Source of the DNA: Acidimicrobiales bacterium
GTDB lineage: Bacteria > Actinomycetota > Acidimicrobiia > Acidimicrobiales > Palsa-688
NCBI GenBank assembly: GCA_030039575.1
Contig: JASHVH010000012.1
Span: forward strand, 1 to 6,971
Direction of reading: 5' to 3'
Length of the DNA stretch: 6,971 nt
The notes below the pieces were generated by a model. It had not been told where the DNA came from and searched no databases. It saw only the letters and a list, made by a program, of their open reading frames with translations. The translations under genes were made by a program, and so were the position numbers. Shown piece by piece: positions 1-5,555 of the stretch (position 1 is its first letter; each line of letters begins with the position of its first letter).

Positions 1-2
1 CG

Positions 3-575
3 AACACCATGGTCAAGTTCTTCCCCATCGTGCTGGTCGTGCTGGTGTTGCTGGCGGTCGGCTTCCGTTACCTCATATCGACTCCCAGCGGCAGGGTGGC
101 CTGGGACACCACCAAGCTCAAGGTCCCCATTTTTGGGCCGCTCATGCGCAAGACCGCCCTGTCACGTTTCTCCTCGACGCTGTCGGCGCTGTTGAAGGCC
201 GGCGTGCCTGTGCTGGAATCTCTCGAGATCACCAGGGAAGCTTGTGGCAACGTGGTAGTGGCCAGGGGCATCGACTCCATCATCGACAGCGTGAAGCGGG
301 GCGAGCCGATTGCCCGGGGCTTGACCGACCACCCGGTTTTCCCCGCCATGATCTCCCACATGATCAGCGTCGGGGAGGAAACCGGGAGCCTGGACGACAT
401 GCTGGCCAAGGCATCGGCCTTTCTCGACGGGGAGGTCCAGCGCACGGTGAGCTCGCTGACCTCGCTCTTGGAGCCTCTTTTGATCGTCGTCCTGGGTGGC
501 GCCGTGGGCAGTATGATCATCTGCCTCTACCTTCCCATGTTCAACGTGGCCAAGCTCGTCAACGGGAACAGTTAG
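3..575 (+). CDS. pilC: PilC, type IV pilus inner-membrane platform protein (3' part; start lies upstream)
   Basis: C-terminal half of the polytopic PilC/GspF platform protein, which sits in the cytoplasmic membrane and couples the extension/retraction ATPases to pilin insertion and removal. The frame is open to the left edge, so the ATG at 9 is probably internal: about 190 residues are present, whereas PilC proteins are usually near 400. Counting from that ATG, a membrane helix covers about residues 4-23. The second T2SF domain follows, with the family pattern SRFSSTLSALLKAGVPV and, further on, the GEETGSLDDML stretch. A final hydrophobic segment (LLEPLLIVVLGG and onward) ends in a typical YLPMFNVAKLV tail. 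The stop codon is TAG. A terminator-like hairpin lies about 120 bp downstream, so this is probably the last gene of a pilB/pilT/pilC-type unit; the upstream genes are inferred, not seen. Family assignment is confident; the true start cannot be seen. Confidence 0.93.
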   Translation, partial: NTMVKFFPIVLVVLVLLAVGFRYLISTPSGRVAWDTTKLKVPIFGPLMRKTALSRFSSTLSALLKAGVPVLESLEITREACGNVVVARGIDSIIDSVKRGEPIARGLTDHPVFPAMISHMISVGEETGSLDDMLAKASAFLDGEVQRTVSSLTSLLEPLLIVVLGGAVGSMIICLYLPMFNVAKLVNGNS

Positions 576-693
576 GCCGTCTTCGGATTTCCTCTGAACG
601 TGCTGGCGGTGTTTTGCTGGCCGCCGGCTCGACCAAACATCGCGCATTGCGGGAACCTCCGACGACGGCAAGGTCCGTCACGTGTCGTAAGGG

Positions 694-719
694 GCCCCCT
701 GGTTTACTGACCAGGGGGC
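694..719 (+). terminator. Terminator-like hairpin after pilC
   Basis: A perfect 9-bp inverted repeat, GCCCCCTGG (694-702) and CCAGGGGGC (711-719). It can be extended by one T-A pair and a G-T pair into the loop. It lies about 120 bp past the pilC stop. No run of T follows, so this would be a GC-rich intrinsic terminator without a U-tract, or simply an mRNA 3'-end stabilising stem. The structure is directly visible; the function is inferred. Confidence 0.6.
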
Positions 720-742
720 TCTCGCCTGTCCGGGGGTTGCTG

Positions 743-766
743 CGGGAGTGGCGTTTGCCCCTCCCG
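743..766 (+). terminator. Second hairpin downstream of pilC, possible tandem terminator
   Basis: CGGGAG (743-748) pairs with CTCCCG (761-766), and GGC (750-752) pairs with GCC (757-759) inside it, leaving one T/C mismatch and a GTTT loop. It sits 23 bp beyond the stronger hairpin at 694-719 and also lacks a T-tract. It could be a back-up terminator or chance structure in GC-rich DNA. Confidence 0.3.
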
Positions 767-808
767 TGAAAAGTCATAGCGTTCGGGCTACAGCGAATAA
801 ATAGTCAC

Positions 809-855
809 TCCACGAATTGTCCACGATGGCCATAAAGGCCAGCCACGTCTCGTGG
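809..855. repeat. CCACG repeat and hairpin cluster upstream of pilin 1
   Basis: TCCACGA occurs twice, at 809-815 and 820-826. A third CCACG at 843-847 is followed after three bases by its inverted copy CGTGG (851-855). TGGCC (827-831) and GGCCA (837-841) form another small hairpin with an ATAAA loop. The single CGTGG arm can pair with any of the three CCACG copies, so alternative folds are possible. A protein operator or RNA switch is conceivable, but nothing identifies the factor and short repeats of this kind can arise by chance. Confidence 0.25.
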
Positions 856-979
856 GTGATCTTCTTGGGCTAATCAGCTTCGCAAATACGGACGGCGCGG
901 GCCGTCTATAACCACCGCTTTCGGGACCTGGCGGGCTCGTCCGGGACAGGGTCGTCGCTTCACATAGATGGCGGGCGTA

Positions 980-1008
980 TTTCGCCCCGTCAGACTTATT
1001 CCGATAAT
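980..1008 (+). promoter_or_regulatory. Weak candidate promoter for pilin 1
   Basis: GATAAT at 1003-1008 differs from the TATAAT -10 consensus at one position. At 17-bp spacing the -35 position (980-985) reads TTTCGC, which matches TTGACA poorly. Transcription from here would give a leader of roughly 190 nt before the GTG start. The call rests on the -10 match and location only. Confidence 0.2.
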
Positions 1009-1127
1009 GTCCACAAATCCAGAGAAATCGCCGAACAATACCTTAAAGCCTGGCCGGGCCGGGCCGAAACTAATTGGGAGCGAACACCAGAGCCAAGCAC
1101 CCGAACACTCGTTGTGCGAGGGAGCCG

Positions 1128-1169
1128 AGCCCCGGGGCTTTCCGGGCGGGCCCGATAGGGCCTTCGGGC
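1128..1169 (+). promoter_or_regulatory. Structured 5' leader of pilin 1 with competing hairpins
   Basis: The palindrome AGCCCCGGGGCT spans 1128-1139. Next to it, GGCCC (1149-1153) can pair with GGGCC (1158-1162) across a GATA loop, or GCCCGA (1150-1155) can pair with TCGGGC (1164-1169); the two stems exclude each other. The element ends about 37 bases before the start codon and leaves the ribosome binding site free. A similar GGGCC hairpin precedes the second pilin gene. It may stabilise or tune the pilin mRNA; that role is inferred. Confidence 0.35.
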
Positions 1170-1192
1170 ACGCTCGAAACTCAACCAATTAC

Positions 1193-1200
1193 AGAAAGGA
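1193..1200 (+). promoter_or_regulatory. Ribosome binding site that fixes the GTG start of pilin 1
   Basis: AGAAAGGA ends five bases before GTG at 1206. The frame is open well upstream, back to an ATG at 1074, but only the GTG start has this site, and it gives a leader peptide the same length (14 residues) as that of the paralogous pilin, which has AGAAGGA at the same five-base spacing. Confidence 0.8.
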
Positions 1201-1205
1201 AAATA

Positions 1206-1763
1206 GTGCTCAAGCAGTTGAAAGAGCGGCGCCAGAGCGAGGAGGGCTTCACCCTCATCGAGCTCATGGTCGTTGTGCTGATCATGGGTATCCTCATGGC
1301 GATCGCCATCCCGACGTTCCTGGCAACCCGGGGCAGCGCCAACGATGCCGCTGCTAAGTCAAATGCTACCAACGCCTTTACCAACGAGAAGGCCTACTAC
1401 GCCAGCAACCAGGTGTTCGTCACGGCGGACACCGCCGGCGACACGCTCGACGACTCGCTCCCGTGGGGTGCTGTTTCAGCGACCGCCGATCAGGGCAACG
1501 TCGAAGCCGTCGCGTCTGAAGTTAGTTCATCCACGACCGATAATGCCGTTGTCGTTGAGGCGCTGTCCAAGTCCGGTAACTGCTTCTACATCCTGGACGA
1601 GGAGAACTCCAGTTCGGCCATCATTGGTTACGCCGTGTCTTCTGGCGGTTGCTCTACATTCACGCCGAGTGGCACCGAAACTATCAGCACCTCCGCCAGC
1701 TCGTCACCCGTGCAATCCCTCGCATCAGGGACAACCGAACCGACCTGGTACCAGGCCTGGTAA
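1206..1763 (+). CDS. pilA: Type IV prepilin, pilin 1 (PilA-like)
   Basis: A 185-residue type IV prepilin, a candidate fibre subunit exported through the membrane and polymerised by the PilC/PilMNO machinery. The charged 14-residue leader ends in Gly14. Cleavage by prepilin peptidase would expose Phe15, giving mature FTLIEL with the conserved Glu at +5 and Pro at +22, followed by the hydrophobic assembly helix (about residues 15-38). The C-terminal domain is rich in Ser, Thr, Ala and Asp. Its two cysteines, Cys126 and Cys149, could form the C-terminal disulfide loop common in pilins. The protein ends in TWYQAW. GTG is chosen as the start from the ribosome binding site and from alignment with the downstream paralogue: 53 of the first 71 residues are identical by hand count, while the C-terminal parts diverge. 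Long spacers on both sides and a strong hairpin downstream suggest a separate, probably abundant transcript. The prepilin class is certain; major-pilin status is inference. Confidence 0.92.
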   Translation: MLKQLKERRQSEEGFTLIELMVVVLIMGILMAIAIPTFLATRGSANDAAAKSNATNAFTNEKAYYASNQVFVTADTAGDTLDDSLPWGAVSATADQGNVEAVASEVSSSTTDNAVVVEALSKSGNCFYILDEENSSSAIIGYAVSSGGCSTFTPSGTETISTSASSSPVQSLASGTTEPTWYQAW

Positions 1764-1808
1764 GCAACCCCTCCTGGTCGTAAGGCTGACCGGGAAGTGA
1801 TGCGAAAT

Positions 1809-1836
1809 AGGTGCCGAGGCCTCGGCCTCGGCACCT
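1809..1836 (+). terminator. Strong terminator-like hairpin after pilin 1
   Basis: A perfect 12-bp inverted repeat, AGGTGCCGAGGC (1809-1820) and GCCTCGGCACCT (1825-1836), with a CTCG tetraloop. It starts 46 bp after the pilin 1 stop. No U-tract follows directly; a TTTT appears only at 1853-1856. It most likely ends or stabilises the pilin 1 transcript and so lets pilin 1 be expressed at a different level from the downstream pilin 2-pilMN-pilO unit. Confidence 0.7.
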
Positions 1837-2104
1837 GCCCGTTAAGGTCTCGTTTTACCGTTGCGCACGCATATCCGCAGCAACGGCAATTCCTGAGTAG
1901 ATGGAGCACTACTACAGGCGTCCAGCCGGATGCCGACACCTACTCAGAAGCAGTAAAAAACAGTTCTCCTCACAGGTTGAGACCGGCTCGGCGGGAACAG
2001 TGCCAAAAGGTGCTGGGCCAGCGGGCCGACGGCGACCACGGAGCCCTTGATAGAACGGCCGGGTTGCCCGGGCCCAAATGGCCCGCACCTGAAACCGACA
2101 CAAA
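1837..2104. promoter_or_regulatory. Spacer and leader region upstream of pilin 2
   Basis: No gene is supported here. CCGTTGC (1858-1864) and GCAACGG (1880-1886) form a 7-bp stem with a 15-base loop. A short A-rich patch, GTAAAAAACAG, lies at 1953-1963. Near the gene, CGGGCC (2069-2074) pairs with GGCCCG (2080-2085) across a CAAAT loop. This mirrors the GGGCC hairpin before pilin 1 and is likewise followed by a GAAAC-containing linker and a strong ribosome binding site. A promoter is expected because a strong hairpin ends the preceding gene, but I see no convincing -35/-10 pair. Confidence 0.35.
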
Positions 2105-2115
2105 GAAGGACCAAC

Positions 2116-2745
2116 ATGCTTAAGCACCTCAGCCGGCGGCGCCGTGACGAGGACGGCTTCACGCTCATCGAGCTCATGGTCGTCGTGCTGGTCATGGGCA
2201 TCCTGATGGCTATCGCGCTCCCTAGCTTCCTGGGCACGCGTGCAAATGCAGACGATGCCTCGGCCGAGTCCAACGTGACAAACGCGTTGACTAACGAGAA
2301 GGCGTACTACGCCTCAAACGGCGTTTTCGAGGACCTTACCAACGGGAATGGGCCCGGCAGTCAGGCGGCGGGGCTCGACCCGACGTTGCCGTGGAGCGGG
2401 ACGGATGCGGTTGTCGCCGGGCAGGTGACGGCCATGGCCGGGACGGTATCGGGCACAGGTGTTTTCCAGCCGGTCTCTCCGGCGGGTGGGGACGGCCCGG
2501 CGCTCCTCTTAGAAGCCGGCTCGCGCACGGTGCCTGATTGCCTCTACGCAGCAGATTACGAAGACACTTCCGTCGACCCGCCGGTCTCGATAATCGCGTA
2601 CGCGAACTCCGAGAACGCAGCCGGCTGCGCCGGGACAAACGTGACCTTCCCTTCGTCGGAGCCTTCGACCTCTGCGGGCACCGCAGCCCAGCACATCGAA
2701 ACGGGGCCCTCGATAAGTGCTTCAGATTGGTTCGCGTCGTGGTAA
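2116..2745 (+). CDS. pilA: Type IV prepilin, pilin 2 (paralogue of pilin 1)
   Basis: A 209-residue type IV prepilin. The leader has 14 residues with an arginine cluster (SRRRRDEDG). The cleavage site is after Gly14, and the mature FTLIEL has Glu at +5 and Pro at +22, the same assembly helix as pilin 1. After about residue 71 the two pilins diverge. This one is longer, with Gly/Pro/Ala-rich loops, a cysteine pair at 142 and 171 that probably closes the C-terminal disulfide loop, and an aromatic end, SDWFASW. The ATG start is preceded by AGAAGGA at 5-base spacing; the frame extends upstream but without a comparable site. Only 46 bp separate its stop from pilMN, so it is probably co-transcribed with the alignment genes. 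It could be a second fibre subunit, an alternative major pilin or a minor pilin; the sequence cannot decide. Confidence 0.92.
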   Translation: MLKHLSRRRRDEDGFTLIELMVVVLVMGILMAIALPSFLGTRANADDASAESNVTNALTNEKAYYASNGVFEDLTNGNGPGSQAAGLDPTLPWSGTDAVVAGQVTAMAGTVSGTGVFQPVSPAGGDGPALLLEAGSRTVPDCLYAADYEDTSVDPPVSIIAYANSENAAGCAGTNVTFPSSEPSTSAGTAAQHIETGPSISASDWFASW

Positions 2746-2791
2746 CGGCGTTGGTGACAACAGGACATCTTTATTCAAGGGGCACCGCCGA

Positions 2792-4567
2792 ATGACCGAT
2801 ATTGCAACCGTGACCGAGTCGAATAATGGAAAGCGCCTCGGCCAGTTCCTCTCGAAGAGTGGGCTGGCTCACCTAAAAGGCGCAAGAATGGGGCCCAGGA
2901 CCGCCAGGATCGGCCTCGATATCGGGTCCTCAGCGGTGCGAGCCGCCGAGGTGGCGGGAGAAGCGGGAAACAGCCGGGTGACCCGCTTCGCACAGGTGGG
3001 CCTGCCGTCTGGGGCGGTCGTGGACGGCGAGGTACGGGACCAGGCCACGGTGACCGCGGCCATCAAGCGGCTCTGGGCCGAGGGCGGGTTTCTCCGGCGA
3101 GAAGTCGTTGTCGGCATTAGCAGCCAGCGCAGCATGGTGCGCCAGGTCGAGATGCCCAAGATGGGATCCACCGAATTGCGTTCGGCCCTCCGCTACGAAA
3201 TGGGTGGTCTCCTCCCTATCCCCGTGGAGCAATCGGTTTTCGACTTCGTGGAGCTGGGCCCTGGGAAACCGAAAGACGGCGGAAGTGAAACCACCCGGGT
3301 CCTGTTGGTTGTGGCGCAACGAGAGATCGTGACCGACCACATCAACGTCGTCAAGCGGGCCGGCTTGAAAGTGCGGGCGGTCGACTCGTCACCCTTGGCC
3401 TTGCTGCGGGCATACCCGCCAGCCGACGACAGCCTCGAGGTGATTGTGTCTGTGGGCGCGCAACTTGTCGTGGTGGCGGTACGCCAGGGCGCCACGCCGA
3501 GGTTCCTCCGCACGGTCACTAGAGGCGACCAGAGCTTTGCCACTGTCCGGCTCGACGAAGCGGCCGCCGCACCCGAGAACGGCCCGGCGCCGGCCGTGAC
3601 CGGGACCTTCAAGCTGGGGGCCCTCAGTGTTACCACACCCAAGCTTGACCCGACCGTTGAAGAGGTGAGGAGCTCTATCGAGTACTTCCTCTCCTCCGAC
3701 CCCCAGGCGCGCCTACAGGGTATTGCGCTGACTGGCGGAGGTGCTTTGGCGGGCGGGATGACAGGCCGTTTCGCCCGGGCGCTCCGGATGCCTGTGCGCA
3801 CCGCTACGATCGGCCTCGACTACGATGCCACCGGCTTGGATTTGACGGAGCCACAGTTAAGGGAGGCCAGCTCTAGGTGGGGAGCCGCAGTCGGCTTGGC
3901 ATTGTGGGGGACCGGTGACACTCCGGCCATATCGCTCATACCCGCCGAGATCAAAGAACGCCAGCAGTACCACCGGGCTCTGACCGCGTCTGCGGCCGGT
4001 CTGGCGGTCGTCGCCCTGGCACTCGGTGGCGTCTCTTACACCCGCGTCCATGATGCGTCGATAGTGGCCGCTCAGGTGAACGCCGAGAACGCGGAGGCGT
4101 CGACGCTGCAAGCCTCGATAACCAGGCTCGAGCCTTACGTGGCCATCCGGAGCGAGTTGGAGGCCCGCCGCGGGCTCGCCGTTCAGGCCTTGGCCGGCGA
4201 TGTCGACTGGGTGGGGCTCGTCAACCGCATCGACGCCGCCCTTCCCCCAGGCGTAGCTATAACTTCCTTGAGCCTTTCCCGTTCTACGACAACGGCCGAC
4301 GGGACAACCGAAGGCACTCCCGCCTCCGGCACGAGCGACATCGGCCAGATAAGCATGTCTTTGACTACCAACGGTGGGGCTCCTTCAGTCGCCCAGTTTG
4401 TGCGCCAGATGTGGTCCGTTCCCGGCCTGTACGGGCTGTGGGTCTCTTCCACAAGCAGCGGGCAGGGCACTAGCGGAGCGGCTGGCACGACCTTCGCCGC
4501 CACAGCGAACGTAACCAGCCGGGCCCTTTCCGACCGGGCGACAAATCTTCCAGGAGGACAGCGATGA
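2792..4567 (+). CDS. pilM: PilM-PilN fusion protein of the type IV pilus alignment complex
   Basis: 591 residues that join two normally separate proteins. Residues about 37-372 are PilM, the cytoplasmic actin-like ATPase: phosphate-1 motif GLDIGSSAVRAAEV at 41-54, the RYEMGGLLPIP region near 134-144, and the adenosine-side motif LTGGGALAGGM at 313-323. The expected phosphate-2 motif (DIG...T) reads VSVGAQLVVVAV at 219-230, so the usual Asp and Thr are missing. Residues 379-391 (AISLIPAEIKERQ) match the N-terminal 'NLLP' docking peptide of PilN. A membrane helix follows at about 396-414, then a helical/coiled-coil stretch and a PilN ferredoxin-like domain containing a Thr/Gly/Ala-rich insertion (about 498-518). 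The ATG at 2792 is preferred (AAGGGG nine bases upstream); a GTG at 2717 would overlap pilin 2, and ATG 2888 is a later alternative. The stop overlaps the pilO start by 4 bp. There is no sign of a frameshift; the frame runs straight through the junction. Confidence 0.9.
   Translation: MTDIATVTESNNGKRLGQFLSKSGLAHLKGARMGPRTARIGLDIGSSAVRAAEVAGEAGNSRVTRFAQVGLPSGAVVDGEVRDQATVTAAIKRLWAEGGFLRREVVVGISSQRSMVRQVEMPKMGSTELRSALRYEMGGLLPIPVEQSVFDFVELGPGKPKDGGSETTRVLLVVAQREIVTDHINVVKRAGLKVRAVDSSPLALLRAYPPADDSLEVIVSVGAQLVVVAVRQGATPRFLRTVTRGDQSFATVRLDEAAAAPENGPAPAVTGTFKLGALSVTTPKLDPTVEEVRSSIEYFLSSDPQARLQGIALTGGGALAGGMTGRFARALRMPVRTATIGLDYDATGLDLTEPQLREASSRWGAAVGLALWGTGDTPAISLIPAEIKERQQYHRALTASAAGLAVVALALGGVSYTRVHDASIVAAQVNAENAEASTLQASITRLEPYVAIRSELEARRGLAVQALAGDVDWVGLVNRIDAALPPGVAITSLSLSRSTTTADGTTEGTPASGTSDIGQISMSLTTNGGAPSVAQFVRQMWSVPGLYGLWVSSTSSGQGTSGAAGTTFAATANVTSRALSDRATNLPGGQR
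4552..4557 (+). promoter_or_regulatory. Strong ribosome binding site for pilO inside the end of pilMN
   Basis: AGGAGG, a full Shine-Dalgarno core, lies six bases before the pilO ATG. The start and the preceding stop share ATGA (4564-4567), so pilO translation is probably coupled to pilMN, giving matched amounts of partner proteins. Confidence 0.8.
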
Positions 4568-5190
4568 TCCGGCGTGTCGTGTTGATAGCAGCAACTGGCC
4601 TTGTCGTGGTCGTCGCGGCCTGGTTCGGGCTGTTTTGGCACCCCGAGACCTCGCACCTGAGTGCGCTCGAGGACCAGCGCTCCCAGGCGATGGAAACCGT
4701 CGGCCAGCTGGAGGGCCAACTGGCGGGATTGAAAGCGCTCCAGTTGAAGACCCCGGCCGAGAAAGCGGCCTTGACCAAGCTGGAGAAAGCAGTCCCCGAA
4801 GGGCCGAGCCTTGACCAGTTGCTGGATTCTCTCAACACGGCCGCTGTCCACGCCGGCGTCACGCTTACGTCGGTATCCGCCCCAACTCCTGCCGGTTGGG
4901 CGGGGGCAACCACCGGGGAAACCAGCGCCGTGACTGCCGGCGGCCCTCAGTCGATCACACTCTCCGTCGCGGTCAACGGCAGCAATGCCGACGTCCTTCG
5001 GTTCGTGACCGCCCTCGACTCCCAGCCGCGTCTTTTCGTCGTCGACAACTTTGTGCTAAACGGCACGGTCCAGACCGGCGGTGTGCAGGCGACCACGGGT
5101 GGCACTTCGCTGTCAGTACAGGCTTTCTACGTCTCTGCCGCTTCGGGCGACCCGGCCTCGCTGCTGGTCCCTACAGGAGCCCCGGGCTAA
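4564..5190 (+). CDS. pilO: PilO, type IV pilus alignment-complex protein
   Basis: A 208-residue bitopic membrane protein that pairs with PilN outside the membrane to form the alignment subcomplex. A single N-terminal membrane helix spans about residues 5-24. A helical, probably coiled-coil stretch follows (about 31-75). The PilO-type pattern LEKAVPEGPSLDQLLDSLN sits at 73-91 and leads into AAVHAGVTL. The C-terminal part (about 129-192) has the alternating beta pattern expected of the ferredoxin-like domain, with Gly/Thr/Ala-rich loops at about 107-128 and 168-181. Size and topology fit the family. It has no cysteines. It overlaps pilMN by 4 bp, and the position directly after PilN is the canonical pilM-N-O order. 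No pilP- or pilQ-like frame follows. Sequence conservation in PilO is low, so the call rests on topology, the helical motif and gene order together. Confidence 0.88.
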   Translation: MIRRVVLIAATGLVVVVAAWFGLFWHPETSHLSALEDQRSQAMETVGQLEGQLAGLKALQLKTPAEKAALTKLEKAVPEGPSLDQLLDSLNTAAVHAGVTLTSVSAPTPAGWAGATTGETSAVTAGGPQSITLSVAVNGSNADVLRFVTALDSQPRLFVVDNFVLNGTVQTGGVQATTGGTSLSVQAFYVSAASGDPASLLVPTGAPG

Positions 5191-5555
5191 GGGTCGCAAA
5201 TCCCGTTCGCGCCGCCCAGGCCGCTAAGAGTGGTCTCCCGAATGCTACTTACCGTCCGCCTTGATAAATACGCGTAAAAACAGAAGGACATCCAGCTTCA
5301 GCCACCAGGCACCGACAGCCCGATGTTGATAAGCCGCTAATACTTTACCGATTTCGCCGGGATTGCGAACTTTTCCAGTGAGACTCTGGGCTCTTTCCAC
5401 GGCTGCCACAATAAATCAAGAGAGGCGACAGTCCCGGTAATCGCGACGCCAGGTGTGGGACCCCGGCCAGACCGATGAAGGTCCGCCCCCGCCAAAAGGA
5501 GTGAGCCCTGAGAGGCGAAGCGCCGGCCAACGAGACAAAGAGGACGGAAGAGGAT
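5191..5555. other. Gene-free spacer between pilO and the pilin-adhesin gene
   Basis: 365 bp with no supported gene. No clear terminator follows pilO. TTGATAA occurs twice (5261-5267 and 5326-5332), each resembling a -35 hexamer but without a well-placed -10. The last 100 bases are GC-rich and can form small stems: GGACC (5458-5462) with GGTCC (5480-5484), competing with GACC (5470-5473) with GGTC (5480-5483), and GGCG (5514-5517) with CGCC (5521-5524). It is probably the 5' leader and promoter region of the next gene. I recognise no known riboswitch class. Confidence 0.5.

Larger units (their letters stand above)
576..1205. other. Long gene-free spacer between pilC and the first pilin gene
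   Basis: These 630 bp hold no convincing coding sequence on either strand: the open frames here have arginine/proline-rich translations with no family resemblance and no good ribosome binding sites. The stretch has two hairpins after pilC (694-719, 743-766), a CCACG repeat/hairpin cluster (809-855), a small hairpin GACGGC/GCCGTC with a four-base loop at 891-906, and GC-rich structured sequence immediately before the pilin gene. The middle part (about 780-1060) is visibly richer in A/T than the genes. I infer that it carries the pilC terminator and the promoter and 5' leader of the pilin gene; a small RNA cannot be excluded. Confidence 0.6.

Noticed and set aside
162..671. Long open frame on the minus strand opposite pilC
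   Set aside because: It lies antisense to clear PilC coding sequence, and its His/Arg/Gly-rich translation has no family features.
1074..1205. N-terminal extension of pilin 1 from the ATG at 1074
   Set aside because: It would put about 58 residues before the cleavage Gly, lacks a ribosome site and crosses GC-rich hairpin sequence. The GTG at 1206 matches the paralogue's leader exactly in length.
780..1205. Possible c-di-GMP (GEMM-type) riboswitch before the pilin
   Set aside because: Biologically attractive, but the conserved GEMM core sequences cannot be found here by eye.
968..1357. Open frame on the + strand running into pilin 1 in another frame
   Set aside because: It overlaps the prepilin leader and helix in a different frame, has no ribosome binding site and has a low-complexity translation.
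2717..2791. GTG start of pilMN overlapping the pilin 2 end
   Set aside because: The added residues show no PilM similarity and the start has no good ribosome site; ATG 2792 has AAGGGG upstream.
4183..4851. Large minus-strand frame across the pilMN/pilO junction
   Set aside because: Antisense shadow of two well-supported genes; no recognisable domain.
5501..5525. CTGAGAGG sequence resembling part of a TPP riboswitch core
   Set aside because: The other conserved TPP elements are absent or in the wrong order, and a pilin gene is not an expected target.
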